Shown here piece after piece: positions 47,859 to 57,457 of a stretch of 64,000 bases of DNA. The DNA lies in assembly GCF_030323545.1 (NCBI RefSeq), contig NZ_CP122954.1, positions 1,488,001 through 1,552,000 of the forward strand. Direction: 5' to 3'. The translations under genes and the position numbers were made by a program. The stretch's first letter is position 1; each line of letters starts with the position of its first letter. The notes under the pieces were generated by a model that was given only the letters and a program-made list of their open reading frames with translations, did no database searches and was not told the DNA's origin. The DNA comes from Helicobacter pylori (GTDB lineage: Bacteria; Campylobacterota; Campylobacteria; Campylobacterales; Helicobacteraceae).

Positions 47859-48623
47859 ATGTTTATTGATACGCATTGCCATTTGGATCACAAGGATTAT
47901 GAAAACGATTTAGAAGAAGTGTTAAAAGAAAGCCTAGAAAAAGGCGTTACGCAATGCGTGATTCCGGGCGCAGACATGAAGGATTTGAATAGAGCGGTAG
48001 AAATTAGCGAAAAATTTGAAGGCGTGTTTTTTGCCATAGGCGCTCACCCTTATGATGTGGAAAGCTTTGATGAAAGCTTGTTTGAAAAATTTGTCAGTCA
48101 TCAAAAATGCGTGGCGATAGGCGAATGCGGGCTGGATTACTACCGCTTGCCTGAATTGAATGAAAGAGAGGATTATAAAAGCAAGCAAAAAGAAATTTTT
48201 ACCAAACAGATTGAATTTTCTATCCAACACAACAAGCCCTTGATTATCCACATCAGAGAGGCGAGTTTTGATAGTTTGAATATTTTAAAAAGCTATCCTA
48301 AGGCTTTTGGGGTGTTGCATTGCTTTAACGCTGATGGCATGCTTTTGGAATTAAGCGATCGTTTTTATTATGGGATAGGAGGGGTTAGCACTTTTAAAAA
48401 CGCTAAAAGACTGGTAGAAATCCTCCCTAAAATCCCTAAAAACAGGCTTCTTTTAGAAACGGATTCGCCTTATTTGACCCCACACCCTTTTAGAGGCACC
48501 AGAAATAGCCCTACTTATATCCCTTTAATCGCTCAAAAAATTGCCGAAATCATCAACATAGAGACTGAAGAGCTCGCCTCTTTAAGCACGCATAACGCTC
48601 AAACGCTCTTTAGTTTCCCCTGA
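47859..48623 (+). CDS. tatD: TatD family metal-dependent deoxyribonuclease
   Basis: This 254-residue TIM-barrel hydrolase has the metal ligands in DTHCHLDH near 3-10, Glu in IGECGLDYYR near 88-97, and His residues in IIHIREASFDSL and VLHCFNADG, ending with the ETDSPYLTPHPFRG motif. TatD proteins act as 3'-5' DNA exonucleases in DNA repair. It opens a run of plus-strand genes. Confidence 0.92.
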   Translation: MFIDTHCHLDHKDYENDLEEVLKESLEKGVTQCVIPGADMKDLNRAVEISEKFEGVFFAIGAHPYDVESFDESLFEKFVSHQKCVAIGECGLDYYRLPELNEREDYKSKQKEIFTKQIEFSIQHNKPLIIHIREASFDSLNILKSYPKAFGVLHCFNADGMLLELSDRFYYGIGGVSTFKNAKRLVEILPKIPKNRLLLETDSPYLTPHPFRGTRNSPTYIPLIAQKIAEIINIETEELASLSTHNAQTLFSFP

Positions 48624-48661
48624 AAATGGGGCTGTATTAGAAAGCGTTATTCAAGTTTGGT

Positions 48662-48667
48662 TATAAT
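48662..48667 (+). promoter_or_regulatory. -10 box of the mltD-rlpA-kdsC-lptCA cluster
   Basis: TATAAT lies 46 nt upstream of the mltD ATG, with AAAAGGA before the start. Confidence 0.5.
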
Positions 48668-48713
48668 TAGAGCCATTATTGAACTTATCAAATGATCAGG
48701 ATTTTAAAAAGGA

Positions 48714-49826
48714 ATGAAATATTTTAATACCAAATGGTTGTTTTTTTTAATGACTCATTGGTTCTTACTGACTTCTTTAGGCCATGCAAAAATGGCTTTT
48801 GAATCTAATATTGACACCAAAGCGTTAGAGGCTTTTGGGGTTAGTGCGGGCTTTTTATCCCAAATGCCAAACGCTTTAAAAAAAATGAATAAAGAAGAAG
48901 AATGGAAAAAGTTAGTCAAACGATTTGATGTGAATTACCAGTTCATCCCCATCATTAAAAACATGCTAATAGAAGCGAGCGTGCCGCAAGAATTTTTATT
49001 TTTAGCGATGGCAGAGTCTAAATTTTCATCAAGGGCTTATAGCAGGAAAAAAGCGGTAGGGATTTGGCAATTCATGCCAAGCACGGCTAAAGAATTAGGG
49101 CTTAAGGTCAATCATTACATTGATGAAAGAAGAGATCCCATTAAAAGCACTCAAGCAGCGATCACTTATTTGAAACGGCTCTACAAACAAACCGGGGAGT
49201 GGTATTTGGTCGCTATAGCGTATAATTACGGCTTACGCAAGGCTCAAAACGCTATTAAAGCCGCCGGCACTTCGGACATTAAGATTTTGCTGGATGAAGA
49301 TAAAAAATACCTCCCTAAAGAGACACGAGAGTATATCCGCTCCATTCTAAGCCTGGCGTTAAAATTCAACAGCCTAGACAACCTCAAAGATAAAGAATAC
49401 TTGCTCAATCGTGGGGCGAGGGTGAGTTTGGTGGGCGTCCCGTTTAAAAGGCACACTTCTTTAGTCCAAGTGGCCAAAAATTTAAACTTGAGTTTAGAAA
49501 CCTTAAAATCCTACAACCACCAATTCCGCTATAACATTTTGCCTTCTAAAGACCCCACCTACACCGTTTATATCCCTTATGAAAAACTCGCTCTTTTCAA
49601 ACAACGCCAACTCAAACAAAATAAAAGCATTCAAACCAGTTCAAAAAGCCCTTTCATCACCCATGTGGTCTTGCCTAAAGAAACCCTATCTTCTATCGCT
49701 AAACGCTATCAAGTCAGTATTTCCAGTATCCAATTAGCCAATAACCTCAAAGATTCTAATATCTTTATCCACCAGCACTTAATCATCCCTACCAATAAAA
49801 AATTACTCGCTACAAGGGAATTTTAA
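48714..49826 (+). CDS. mltD: Membrane-bound lytic transglycosylase MltD
   Basis: This enzyme cleaves peptidoglycan glycan strands. The 370-residue protein has a signal peptide, an SLT domain (about 70-200) with the catalytic Glu in FLAMAESKFSSRAYS and GIWQFMPSTAKELGL, then a region with LysM-like sequence in the middle and a C-terminal LysM (HVVLPKETLSSIAKRYQVSI...NIFIHQHLIIPT). Its last codon overlaps the rlpA ATG by one base. Confidence 0.93.
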   Translation: MKYFNTKWLFFLMTHWFLLTSLGHAKMAFESNIDTKALEAFGVSAGFLSQMPNALKKMNKEEEWKKLVKRFDVNYQFIPIIKNMLIEASVPQEFLFLAMAESKFSSRAYSRKKAVGIWQFMPSTAKELGLKVNHYIDERRDPIKSTQAAITYLKRLYKQTGEWYLVAIAYNYGLRKAQNAIKAAGTSDIKILLDEDKKYLPKETREYIRSILSLALKFNSLDNLKDKEYLLNRGARVSLVGVPFKRHTSLVQVAKNLNLSLETLKSYNHQFRYNILPSKDPTYTVYIPYEKLALFKQRQLKQNKSIQTSSKSPFITHVVLPKETLSSIAKRYQVSISSIQLANNLKDSNIFIHQHLIIPTNKKLLATREF

Positions 49827-50770
49827 TGGGTTTGGCGTTAAAAAAAGTTTGTTTTTTAGGCGTTATTTTTTTGATTAGCGCTTGTGCGGTTAAAAAAGAG
49901 GGGGTCAAGAATTTGTCTTATAAGCATGAAAGCTTGCGCGCTTATGAAAACGCTAAAGACTATGATCCGACAACCAAAAAAGCCACCTATAAACGCAATT
50001 TTTTTGAACGCCATTTCAAACACCACTCCGATTCGCAAGATAGCAATACAAAACAACCCCTAGATAACGGCATGCGCGATTCTAGCACGATCCAAAGAGC
50101 CACCATGCGCCCTTATCAAGTGGGGGGCAAGTGGTATTACCCCACTAAAGTGGATTTAGGCGAAAAATTTGATGGCGTTGCGAGCTGGTATGGCCCTAAC
50201 TTCCATGCCAAAAAAACCAGTAATGGGGAAATTTATAACATGTATGCCCACACCGCCGCGCACAAGACTTTACCCATGAACACCGTGGTGAAAGTCATCA
50301 ATGTTGATAATAATTTAAGCACCATTGTGCGCATTAATGATAGAGGGCCTTTTGTGAGCGATCGCATCATTGATTTGTCTAATGCAGCCGCTAGGGATAT
50401 TGACATGGTTAAAAAAGGCACGGCCAGCGTGCGTCTCATTGTTTTGGGCTTTGGTGGGGTTATCTCTAATCAATACGAGCAATCCTTTAACGCTAACTCT
50501 TCAAAGATCTTACACAAGGAATTTAAAGTCGGCGAGAGCGAAAACAGCGTGAGCGGAGGGAAATTTTCTTTGCAAATGGGGGCTTTTAGAAACCAAATAG
50601 GCGCTCAAACTTTAGCGGATAAATTGCAAGCAGAGAATCCAAATTACAGCGTCAAGGTTGCTTTTAAAGACGATTTGTATAAAGTTTTAGTTCAAGGGTT
50701 TCAAAGCGAAGAAGAGGCTAGGGATTTTATGAAAAAATACAACCAAAATGCGGTTTTAACGAGAGAATGA
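49826..50770 (+). CDS. rlpA: RlpA septal lipoprotein (lytic transglycosylase with SPOR domain)
   Basis: This 314-residue protein has a lipobox ISAC (Cys20) and a double-psi barrel with GVASWYGPNFHAKKTSNGE near 114-132 and MNTVVKVIN plus RINDRGPF. The C-terminal SPOR domain (about 238-312, SLQMGAFRNQIGAQTLADKL) binds denuded peptidoglycan. Such proteins act at the division septum. It overlaps kdsC at its end (ATGA). Confidence 0.93.
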   Translation: MGLALKKVCFLGVIFLISACAVKKEGVKNLSYKHESLRAYENAKDYDPTTKKATYKRNFFERHFKHHSDSQDSNTKQPLDNGMRDSSTIQRATMRPYQVGGKWYYPTKVDLGEKFDGVASWYGPNFHAKKTSNGEIYNMYAHTAAHKTLPMNTVVKVINVDNNLSTIVRINDRGPFVSDRIIDLSNAAARDIDMVKKGTASVRLIVLGFGGVISNQYEQSFNANSSKILHKEFKVGESENSVSGGKFSLQMGAFRNQIGAQTLADKLQAENPNYSVKVAFKDDLYKVLVQGFQSEEEARDFMKKYNQNAVLTRE

Positions 50771-51261
50771 TTAAGTTGTTGCTTTTAGATGTGGATGGCA
50801 CGCTCACAGACGGATCGTTGTATTTTGATGAAAATTTTCACGAATTCAAGGTTTTTAATGTCAAAGACGGGCTTGGCATGACGCTGTGGCAAAAATTAGG
50901 CAAAAAAATCGCTATCATTACAGGAAGAACTTCAACAATGGTGAAAAAACGCATGGAGAGTTTAGGCGTTCAGTTTGTTTTTATGGGCGTTGAAAATAAA
51001 AGCGTGGTTGTGGAGCGGCTCAAAAAAGACTTGCAATTAAACGCGCAAGAAATCGCATGCGTAGGCGATGATTACAACGATTTAGGCATGTTTAAGGCAT
51101 GCGCTTGGAGTTTCGCTCCTTTTGATGCGCACCCCTTGCTTAAAAATAAGGCCTATAAAGTGTTGCAAAACTCAGGGGGCAAGGGGGCCGTTAGGGAAGC
51201 GATTGATTATCTTTTAACATTAGAAGGCTTGCAAGATGAAGCGCTCAAGCTTTACCTCTAA
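50767..51261 (+). CDS. kdsC: KDO-8-phosphate phosphatase
   Basis: KdsC removes phosphate from KDO-8-phosphate. This 164-residue HAD phosphatase has the nucleophile motif LLLDVDGTLTDG near 4-15, the Thr motif IITGRTS near 51-57 and the motif VGDDYNDLGMF near 98-108. It overlaps rlpA by 4 nt and lptC by 26 bp. kdsA is at 35.1 kb. Confidence 0.94.
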   Translation: MIKLLLLDVDGTLTDGSLYFDENFHEFKVFNVKDGLGMTLWQKLGKKIAIITGRTSTMVKKRMESLGVQFVFMGVENKSVVVERLKKDLQLNAQEIACVGDDYNDLGMFKACAWSFAPFDAHPLLKNKAYKVLQNSGGKGAVREAIDYLLTLEGLQDEALKLYL

Positions 51262-51829
51262 TAGCGTTTTAAACTTTTTTGTGGTTTTATCTTTCATCAT
51301 GATAGGGCTAGTCTTTTTCTTTTTGCGTTCCCAACCCACTAGCGTGGTCTCTAAAGAAAATATCCCTAAAATTGAATTGGAAAATTTTAAAGCGTTTCAA
51401 ATCAACGATAAAATCCTTGATCTGTCCATAGAGGGCAAAAAAGCTCTACAATACGATGATCATGAGATCTTTTTTGATTCTAAAATCAAGCGCTATGATG
51501 AAGACACGATAGAAAGCGTTGAATCCCCCAAAGCCAAACGGCAGCAGGATTTGTATTTCTTCCCTAATGGGGTAACTTATAAAAGAAGCGACGATTCTAG
51601 TTTTTGGAGTGAAACAGGGATTTACAACCATAAGGAGCAAAATTTTAAAGGCAAGGGTCGTTTCATTCTCACTTCAAAGGACAGCAAGATTGAAGGGCTT
51701 GACATTTCTTATTCGCATGCTTTAGCCATTATTGAAGCTCAAAGCATTCAAGCTAATTTATTCTTAGATGAAATCAAACAAAGCCAGAAAGAAAAGAAAA
51801 AACTCCCTACTTTCAAAGGAGGGTTTTAA
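51236..51829 (+). CDS. lptC: LptC-like LPS export protein
   Basis: This 197-residue protein has an N-terminal membrane anchor (about 10-30) and a periplasmic beta-rich domain, the plan of LptC, the LPS bridge subunit at the inner membrane. Sequence identity to known LptC is low, and assignment rests partly on its place between kdsC and lptA. It overlaps both neighbours (26 bp with kdsC, 1 bp with lptA). Confidence 0.8.
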   Translation: MKRSSFTSNSVLNFFVVLSFIMIGLVFFFLRSQPTSVVSKENIPKIELENFKAFQINDKILDLSIEGKKALQYDDHEIFFDSKIKRYDEDTIESVESPKAKRQQDLYFFPNGVTYKRSDDSSFWSETGIYNHKEQNFKGKGRFILTSKDSKIEGLDISYSHALAIIEAQSIQANLFLDEIKQSQKEKKKLPTFKGGF

Positions 51830-52386
51830 TGCGTTGGTGGTGTGTTCTTGTGTGTTGTTTTGGTCTTTTAAGCGTGATGAGCGCTCAAAAAACAGAGAAT
51901 AAAGGTTTGAAAAAAGAAAGAGAACTTTTAGAAATTACTGGCAACCAATTTGTAGCGAACGACAAAACCAAAACCGCCGTTATTCAAGGCAATGTGCAGA
52001 TCAAAAAAGGTAAAGATCGGTTGTTTGCGGATAAGGTGAGCGTGTTTTTAAACGATAAACGAAAGCCAGAGCGCTATGAAGCCACAGGGAACACGCATTT
52101 TAACATCTTTACAGAGGACAATCGTGAAATCAGCGGGAGCGCTGACAAGCTCATTTATAATGCGTTGAATGGGGAATACAAATTGTTGCAAAATGCGGTG
52201 GTTAGAGAAGTGGGGAAATCTAATGTCATCACCGGCGATGAAATCATTTTAAACAAAGCTAAGGGTTATGCTGACGTGTTGGGGAGCGCGAAACGGCCCG
52301 CTAAATTCGTGTTTGATATGGAAGATATTAATGAAGAAAATCGTAAGGCTAAATTGAAGAAGAAAGGCGCTAAGGAAAAACCATGA
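51829..52386 (+). CDS. lptA: LptA LPS transport periplasmic protein
   Basis: LptA carries LPS across the periplasm. This 185-residue protein has a signal peptide (ending MSAQ) and a beta-jellyroll with GNQFVANDKTKTAVIQGNVQIKKGKDRLFADKVSV, the OstA-type repeat. It overlaps engB by 4 bp. Position after lptC supports the role. Confidence 0.85.
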   Translation: MRWWCVLVCCFGLLSVMSAQKTENKGLKKERELLEITGNQFVANDKTKTAVIQGNVQIKKGKDRLFADKVSVFLNDKRKPERYEATGNTHFNIFTEDNREISGSADKLIYNALNGEYKLLQNAVVREVGKSNVITGDEIILNKAKGYADVLGSAKRPAKFVFDMEDINEENRKAKLKKKGAKEKP

Positions 52387-53009
52387 TCGCTATTAAAGAC
52401 GCTCATTTTCTCACTTCTTCTAGCCAACTTTCGCAATGCCCTGCGAGCTTGACTTCTGAGATGGTCATTTTAGGGCGCAGCAATGTAGGTAAAAGCTCGT
52501 TTATTAATACTTTGTTAGGAAAAAATCTCGCCAAAAGTTCAGCAACGCCTGGAAAAACCCGTTTAGCGAATTTTTTTTCCACCACTTGGGAAGATAAAGA
52601 AAACGCCTTAACGACCACTTTTAATGTGATTGATTTGCCCGGGTTTGGCTACGCTAAAGTTTCTAAAAGCTTGAAAAAAGAATGGGAGGGGTTTTTATGG
52701 GAATTGTTGAGCGTTAGGGTTTCTATCAAACTTTTTATCCATTTAGTGGATGCACGCCATTTGGATTTAGAAATTGATAAAAACGCTAAAGAAAACATTC
52801 AAGCCCTTTTAAGGCCCGATCAAGCCTACCTTTCTCTTTTTACGAAATTTGACAAATTGAATAAAAACGAGCAGCACCGCCTTTTTTTAAACGCTCCTAA
52901 ACCTTTTTTAATCAATACTATCCATTTTAACGCTCTTTCTTCAAAATACCCCACCCTTGAAACAGTGCGCCAAACCCTTTTGAAACACTTGCTCACTAAC
53001 CCTTTATAA
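52383..53009 (+). CDS. engB: YihA/EngB GTP-binding ribosome biogenesis protein
   Basis: This 208-residue GTPase acts in assembly of the large ribosomal subunit. It has G1 LGRSNVGKSSFIN near 31-43, ATPGKTR near 55-61 (G2), DLPGFGYA near 84-91 (G3) and TKFD near 154-157 (G4). It overlaps lptA by 4 bp, and the mreD-like gene follows. Confidence 0.94.
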   Translation: MIAIKDAHFLTSSSQLSQCPASLTSEMVILGRSNVGKSSFINTLLGKNLAKSSATPGKTRLANFFSTTWEDKENALTTTFNVIDLPGFGYAKVSKSLKKEWEGFLWELLSVRVSIKLFIHLVDARHLDLEIDKNAKENIQALLRPDQAYLSLFTKFDKLNKNEQHRLFLNAPKPFLINTIHFNALSSKYPTLETVRQTLLKHLLTNPL

Positions 53010-53021
53010 GCCGCAAAAACC

Positions 53022-53465
53022 ATGCTCTCTTTAAAACAAGATTCCTTTTTTTTCTTATGTTTAGGGATCTTTCTTTTTTATTTTTATAGCCTTTTGAGGG
53101 ATTTAATGCCTTTTTTACCCCCTATGATTGGGTTTTTATTCTTGTTTTATGCGAAAAAATACGATCACTTTTTGCCCAGTTTGAGCGTGTTTGGTTGTTT
53201 GTTTTGGTTTGAAAGCATGCATTTAAAGACTTTAGGCGTTTTAGCTTTATTGTTTTTAATCTACCACCAAATCGTCTATAAAAACTCTTTAAAGCTTTTT
53301 AATGACGGCTTTTTATTCAAAACTTTGCATGTCTTTTTGGTTTATTACCTCTATTTATCGCGCTTTTTTTCGGTGTCTTTGGGTTTGAAAATACTCGGCT
53401 TTCTCGCTCTTTTTGCTTTAATAGAGAGCGCTTTGTGGGGTTTGTATGAAAAATCTTCGCTATAA
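53022..53465 (+). CDS. Small integral membrane protein, MreD-like by position
   Basis: This 147-residue protein has about five hydrophobic segments (for example FFFLCLGIFLFYFYSLL and VLALLFLIYHQIV) and short polar loops. It lies directly before the PBP2 gene, overlapping it by 20 bp, which is where mreD often stands in rod-shape operons. Size and topology agree with MreD, but I see no decisive motif, so the function is inferred from context. Confidence 0.6.
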   Translation: MLSLKQDSFFFLCLGIFLFYFYSLLRDLMPFLPPMIGFLFLFYAKKYDHFLPSLSVFGCLFWFESMHLKTLGVLALLFLIYHQIVYKNSLKLFNDGFLFKTLHVFLVYYLYLSRFFSVSLGLKILGFLALFALIESALWGLYEKSSL

Positions 53466-55212
53466 GCTTTTACTCTTTGTTTTTATAGGGTTTTGGGGGT
53501 TATTGGTTTTAAATTTATTTATTTTAAGCGTTAAAAATCAAGAATACTATGAAAAACTGGCTGAACGAAACATGACTAAAAAGGAATTTCTAATCCCTAC
53601 AAGGGGCAATATTACAGACAGAAACCATGAGTTTTTAGCCACTAATGAATTGGTGTTTGGCGTGTTTTTACCCAGCGGATTGAAACAAAAAGAACTTTTA
53701 GAAAAAATTGAAATAATCCAAAAGTTTTTCCCTAACTTTTCTAAAGAAACGCTTTTAAACACTTACCAAAAAGAAAATTCGCTTTATAACCATAACCTCA
53801 TTAAAGTGGTTGGCTTCATTCCTTATGCCACCATGCAACCTCTTTATACCAAACTCATCCAAACTCAAGGCATTTTTGCACTTCCCTTAGACAAGCGCTA
53901 CTACCCTAATAACGCTTTAGCTTCGCATGTTTTAGGCTATGTGGGGGTGGCAAGCTTGCAAGACTTGAAAGACGATGAAGAAAATCAATACAGCCAGATT
54001 GTGGGCAAAACCGGCATTGAAAAAGAATATAACAAGCTTTTACAAGGCAAGGTGGGCTATAAAATCATGCGTGTCAATGCACTCAATCAAGAATTAGCCA
54101 CCTTAGAAGTCGTGCCGCCAAGCACCAACAACCACTTGCAATTGAGTTTAGACAAACGCTTGCAAAAAGAAGCGGACAAGCTCTTTGAAAATAAAAGGGG
54201 GGCTATTTTAGTGATGGATGCAGAAAATGGGGAATTGCTCGTTGCAGGAAGTTACCCTGAATACAATTTGAACGATTTTGTAGGCGGGATCAGTCAAGAC
54301 AAATGGCAAAAACTTCAAGATGATATTTATAACCCCTTATTAAACCGCTTCGCTAACGCCTTGTATCCGCCGGGATCTGTGGTTAAAATGGGCGTGGGGT
54401 TGAGCTTTTTAGAAAACCTTCATATCACAGAAAACACCACCATACCCACCCCCCCCTTTATTGAAGTGGGTAAGCGCAAATTTAGGGATTGGAAAAAAAC
54501 CGGGCATGGCAATTCTAATTTGTATAAAGCGATTAGAGAGTCCGTGGATGTGTATTTTTATAAGTTTGGGCTTGAAATCTCTATAGAAAAACTCTCTAAA
54601 ACCTTAAGGGAAGTGGGCTTTGGGGAAAAAACGGGCGTTGATTTGCCGAATGAATTTGTGGGGATTGTGCCGGATAATTTGTGGAAACTCAAACGCTTCA
54701 ATCAAGCTTGGCGCGTTGGGGACACGCTCATTACCGCTATTGGGCAAGGCTCTTTTTTAGCTACGCCCTTGCAGGTTCTAGCCTACACGGGGCTCATTGC
54801 TACGGGCAAACTGGCAACGCCTCATTTCGCTATCAACAACCAACAACCGCTCAAAGATCCCCTGAATAGCTTTCAAAAAAAGAAGCTCCAAGCCTTGAGA
54901 GTGGGCATGTATGAAGTGTGTAACCATAAAGACGGCACCGCTTATCATTCCACAAGGGGTTCTAAGGTTACTTTAGCGTGTAAAACCGGCACCGCGCAAG
55001 TCGTGGAAATCGCTCAAAACATCGTCAACCGCATGAAAGAAAAGGATATGGAATATTTCCATCGATCCCATGCGTGGATTACCGCATTCTTGCCTTATGA
55101 AAAACCCAAATACGCTATCACTATTTTAGTAGAACATGGGGAAGGGGGGTCAAAACTAGGGGGATTGTTAGTGAAAATGAGTAATAAACTCTATGAACTT
55201 GGCTATCTTTAA
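53446..55212 (+). CDS. mrdA: Penicillin-binding protein 2 (cell elongation)
   Basis: PBP2 is the transpeptidase of the elongation machinery. This 588-residue protein has an N-terminal membrane anchor, a dimerisation domain with RGNITDRN near 51-58 and the transpeptidase domain with the catalytic serine in PPGSVVKMG near 308-316, a RESVDVYFYKFG motif near 363-374 (the SxN/D position is Ser-Val-Asp) and ACKTGTAQVVE near 508-518 (KTG). It overlaps the preceding membrane protein gene. Confidence 0.94.
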   Translation: MKNLRYKLLLFVFIGFWGLLVLNLFILSVKNQEYYEKLAERNMTKKEFLIPTRGNITDRNHEFLATNELVFGVFLPSGLKQKELLEKIEIIQKFFPNFSKETLLNTYQKENSLYNHNLIKVVGFIPYATMQPLYTKLIQTQGIFALPLDKRYYPNNALASHVLGYVGVASLQDLKDDEENQYSQIVGKTGIEKEYNKLLQGKVGYKIMRVNALNQELATLEVVPPSTNNHLQLSLDKRLQKEADKLFENKRGAILVMDAENGELLVAGSYPEYNLNDFVGGISQDKWQKLQDDIYNPLLNRFANALYPPGSVVKMGVGLSFLENLHITENTTIPTPPFIEVGKRKFRDWKKTGHGNSNLYKAIRESVDVYFYKFGLEISIEKLSKTLREVGFGEKTGVDLPNEFVGIVPDNLWKLKRFNQAWRVGDTLITAIGQGSFLATPLQVLAYTGLIATGKLATPHFAINNQQPLKDPLNSFQKKKLQALRVGMYEVCNHKDGTAYHSTRGSKVTLACKTGTAQVVEIAQNIVNRMKEKDMEYFHRSHAWITAFLPYEKPKYAITILVEHGEGGSKLGGLLVKMSNKLYELGYL

Positions 55213-55698
55213 TAAAATTCTAAATCTTTTCAAAAACGCAACCTTTTAAACGCTAAAGACCATTGGCCAACTTGTTTCCAACTCATTCTACCGCTCTATA
55301 ACTCAGTCTAACGGGTGGCTTAAAACTGGCCTTTATTAAAGGAAATTCTAAAAGCGTAACTTTAATTGGATTTAGGCTTGCTGTATTTTTGGCCTTTTCT
55401 AACCGCATATTGACAGCTAAAGTCTTGCTTAATATTTTTAAAAAATGGGGTTTTAGTTATTTTTCGTTTTAGATTTTATCATTATTTTCTTAAAGGGATA
55501 GAGAGGGTTATTTTGCGCCATTTCCCCCCTTAAGAAATAACGCTTTTTAAGAAATTGTCGCTTGATTAGCGCAAGCTCTTTTCGTTTTGTTTTAAAAATA
55601 CTTTTAGCGTTTTTAATGCTCAATGAGAAAAGAGCTTTTTATTAACGCCTAAAAGCACCCCCTCCATTCATCTTAAAGATGAATGTTATCCAAATGGC
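55213..55698. other. Intergenic region between mrdA and metQ
   Basis: 485 bp of AT-rich sequence with no credible ORF in any frame. Near its right end, 13 nt downstream of the metQ stop on the minus strand, lies a perfect 21-bp palindrome (55665-55685, arms CATTCATCTT and AAGATGAATG around one base). No T-run follows on either strand, so it is not a clear terminator. Confidence 0.6.
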
Positions 55699-56514
55699 TT
55701 AAAAAGCCGGGATAATCGCTCCCTTATAGGTATCCAAAATAAATTTCCTGGTCTTTTCACTCTGCAAAGCTTCAATCAGCGCTTTTATGGCTTCATCTTG
55801 CGCGTTATCCTCACGAGCGGCTATTAGATTGGCATAAGGCGAGTCCTTGTCTTCTGAAAATAAGGCTCCGGTGAGTTTTGCTTGCAAGGCATAATTCCCT
55901 GTTACAATAGCCCCATCCACATCCCCTAAAACTTTAGGCAATAGTGCGGCTTCTAAAGGCTTGATTTTGATGTTGTAAGGATTTTTGACAATATCAAACT
56001 CCGTAGCGTATAGATTGCTTGGGTCTTTGAGAGCGATAAGGCCTTGCTTATGCAGTAAAATCAACGCCCTGCCTTGATTGGCCGGATCGTTTGGCACAGC
56101 AATCACTGATCCTTTTTTAAGGTTTTTAATGTCCGTGATTTTTTGAGAATAAAATCTTAAAGGCTCCACATGGATATTGGCCAAACCAACAAGGTGCATT
56201 TTTCTGTCCAAATTAAACCGATCCAAATAAGGGCGGTGTTGGAAGTAATTCGCGTCTAAAGAGCCGTCATTGAGCGCTAAATTAGGCAACACATAATCCG
56301 TAAAAGACACGATCACTAATTTGATCCCTTTCTCTTTCAAATCATCCACGACTGATTGCAAGATCTGCGCATGCGGCACAGGGTTAGCGCCCACTTTAAG
56401 CTCACGAGTGATTTTGTGGTTTTCTTTTTTTTCTTTGTGGTGTTTGGCGTCTAAAAGGTTAAAAAAACCTAAAGCAATTACCCCTACACTAATAATACGC
56501 TTGAATATATTCAT
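55699..56514 (-). CDS. metQ: Methionine ABC transporter substrate-binding protein
   Basis: This 271-residue NlpA-type protein binds methionine for MetNI. After a signal peptide (ALGFFNLLDAKHH), the mature part has VGANPVPHAQIL and LKLKALPKVLGDVDGAIVTGNYALQAKL-type features of the family (AALLPKVLGDVDGAIVTGNY). No lipobox Cys is visible at the end of the signal peptide, so the protein may be soluble in the periplasm, unlike most MetQ lipoproteins. It lies alone, about 9 kb from metIN. Confidence 0.88.
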   Translation of the reverse strand: MNIFKRIISVGVIALGFFNLLDAKHHKEKKENHKITRELKVGANPVPHAQILQSVVDDLKEKGIKLVIVSFTDYVLPNLALNDGSLDANYFQHRPYLDRFNLDRKMHLVGLANIHVEPLRFYSQKITDIKNLKKGSVIAVPNDPANQGRALILLHKQGLIALKDPSNLYATEFDIVKNPYNIKIKPLEAALLPKVLGDVDGAIVTGNYALQAKLTGALFSEDKDSPYANLIAAREDNAQDEAIKALIEALQSEKTRKFILDTYKGAIIPAF

Positions 56515-56661
56515 AAAAACCCCTTTATTAAAAAAAAATTAATTCAAAAATGATAAAAAGATAAAACGATACGAAAATTCTAGAAACTGGCAAAGAATAA
56601 AAAGAAAAGGATTCAACCAAGAAAAACGAAGTTTCTCTTGATCAAACGGCGAATTAAACCA

Positions 56662-57258
56662 TTAAAGCTTAATGGAATTTTCTTTAAGATACTCTGCAAC
56701 GCCTTGGTGAGTCGCTTTCATGCCTTTATCGCCTTTTCTCCAGCCTGCTGGGCACACTTCACCATGTTCTTCAAAGTGTAAGAGAGCGTCTACCATGCGA
56801 AGCATCTCGTCTGCATTCCTACCTAATGGCAAGTCATTGATCACTGCGTGTCTTACTTTCATGTTTTTGTCAATCAAAAAAGCACCTCTCAAAGCGATCG
56901 CTTCTTCAAACAGCACATCATAATCTCTAGAAATGCTCTTAGTAATATCAGCCACCATAGGAAAAGACACTTGACCGATACCGCCTTTTTCCACAGGGGT
57001 GTTCTTCCATGCAAAATGCACTTGTTCGCTGTCAATAGACACGCCAATCACATTAAAGCCTTTTTCGTGGAAGTCTTTCACTCTTTTGTCAAACGCAATG
57101 ATTTCTGTAGGGCATACAAAAGTAAAATCTTTTGGCCAAAAGAAAAGGATCGCACCATTTTTGCCTAAATTTTTAGAAAGCTCAAAGTGTTCATCAACCT
57201 CATTGTTTCCTAAAACGGCAGGCGCTTTAAAATCGGGGGCAAGTTTTGTAACTAACAT
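56662..57258 (-). CDS. ahpC: Alkyl hydroperoxide reductase / 2-Cys peroxiredoxin
   Basis: AhpC (TsaA) reduces peroxides and is abundant in H. pylori. The start at 57258 (AAGGAGTTGTATATG) gives 198 residues; a longer ORF to 57297 has no ribosome binding site. The peroxidatic cysteine is in FTFVCPTEI near 45-53 and the resolving cysteine in EHGEVCPAGWRKGD near 164-177. It is divergent from ceuE. Confidence 0.95.
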   Translation of the reverse strand: MLVTKLAPDFKAPAVLGNNEVDEHFELSKNLGKNGAILFFWPKDFTFVCPTEIIAFDKRVKDFHEKGFNVIGVSIDSEQVHFAWKNTPVEKGGIGQVSFPMVADITKSISRDYDVLFEEAIALRGAFLIDKNMKVRHAVINDLPLGRNADEMLRMVDALLHFEEHGEVCPAGWRKGDKGMKATHQGVAEYLKENSIKL

Positions 57259-57457
57259 ATACAACTCCTTAAGTGTTTTAAAATTTTGTTGAATCAAAAT
57301 TAAACCTAAATAGATTTAATTTATTATGCTTTCCACTCAATCAGCGGAAACATGGTGGAGTATATTCTTAAAAAGTTAATGAAAGGATATTTCCTTTTAA
57401 ATTTTAAGATTTTGTGAAAAATAGTTTCATTTTTACTGCTTGTATTTCCTTAAATAG

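Noticed and set aside
54449..54456. C8 run in mrdA as a contingency tract
   Set aside because: It is short, encodes Pro codons in a normal position and the frame is intact; kept only as a passing note.
57259..57297. Extended N-terminus for AhpC
   Set aside because: The start at 57258 has a strong AAGGAG site and matches the family start MLVTKLAPDF.
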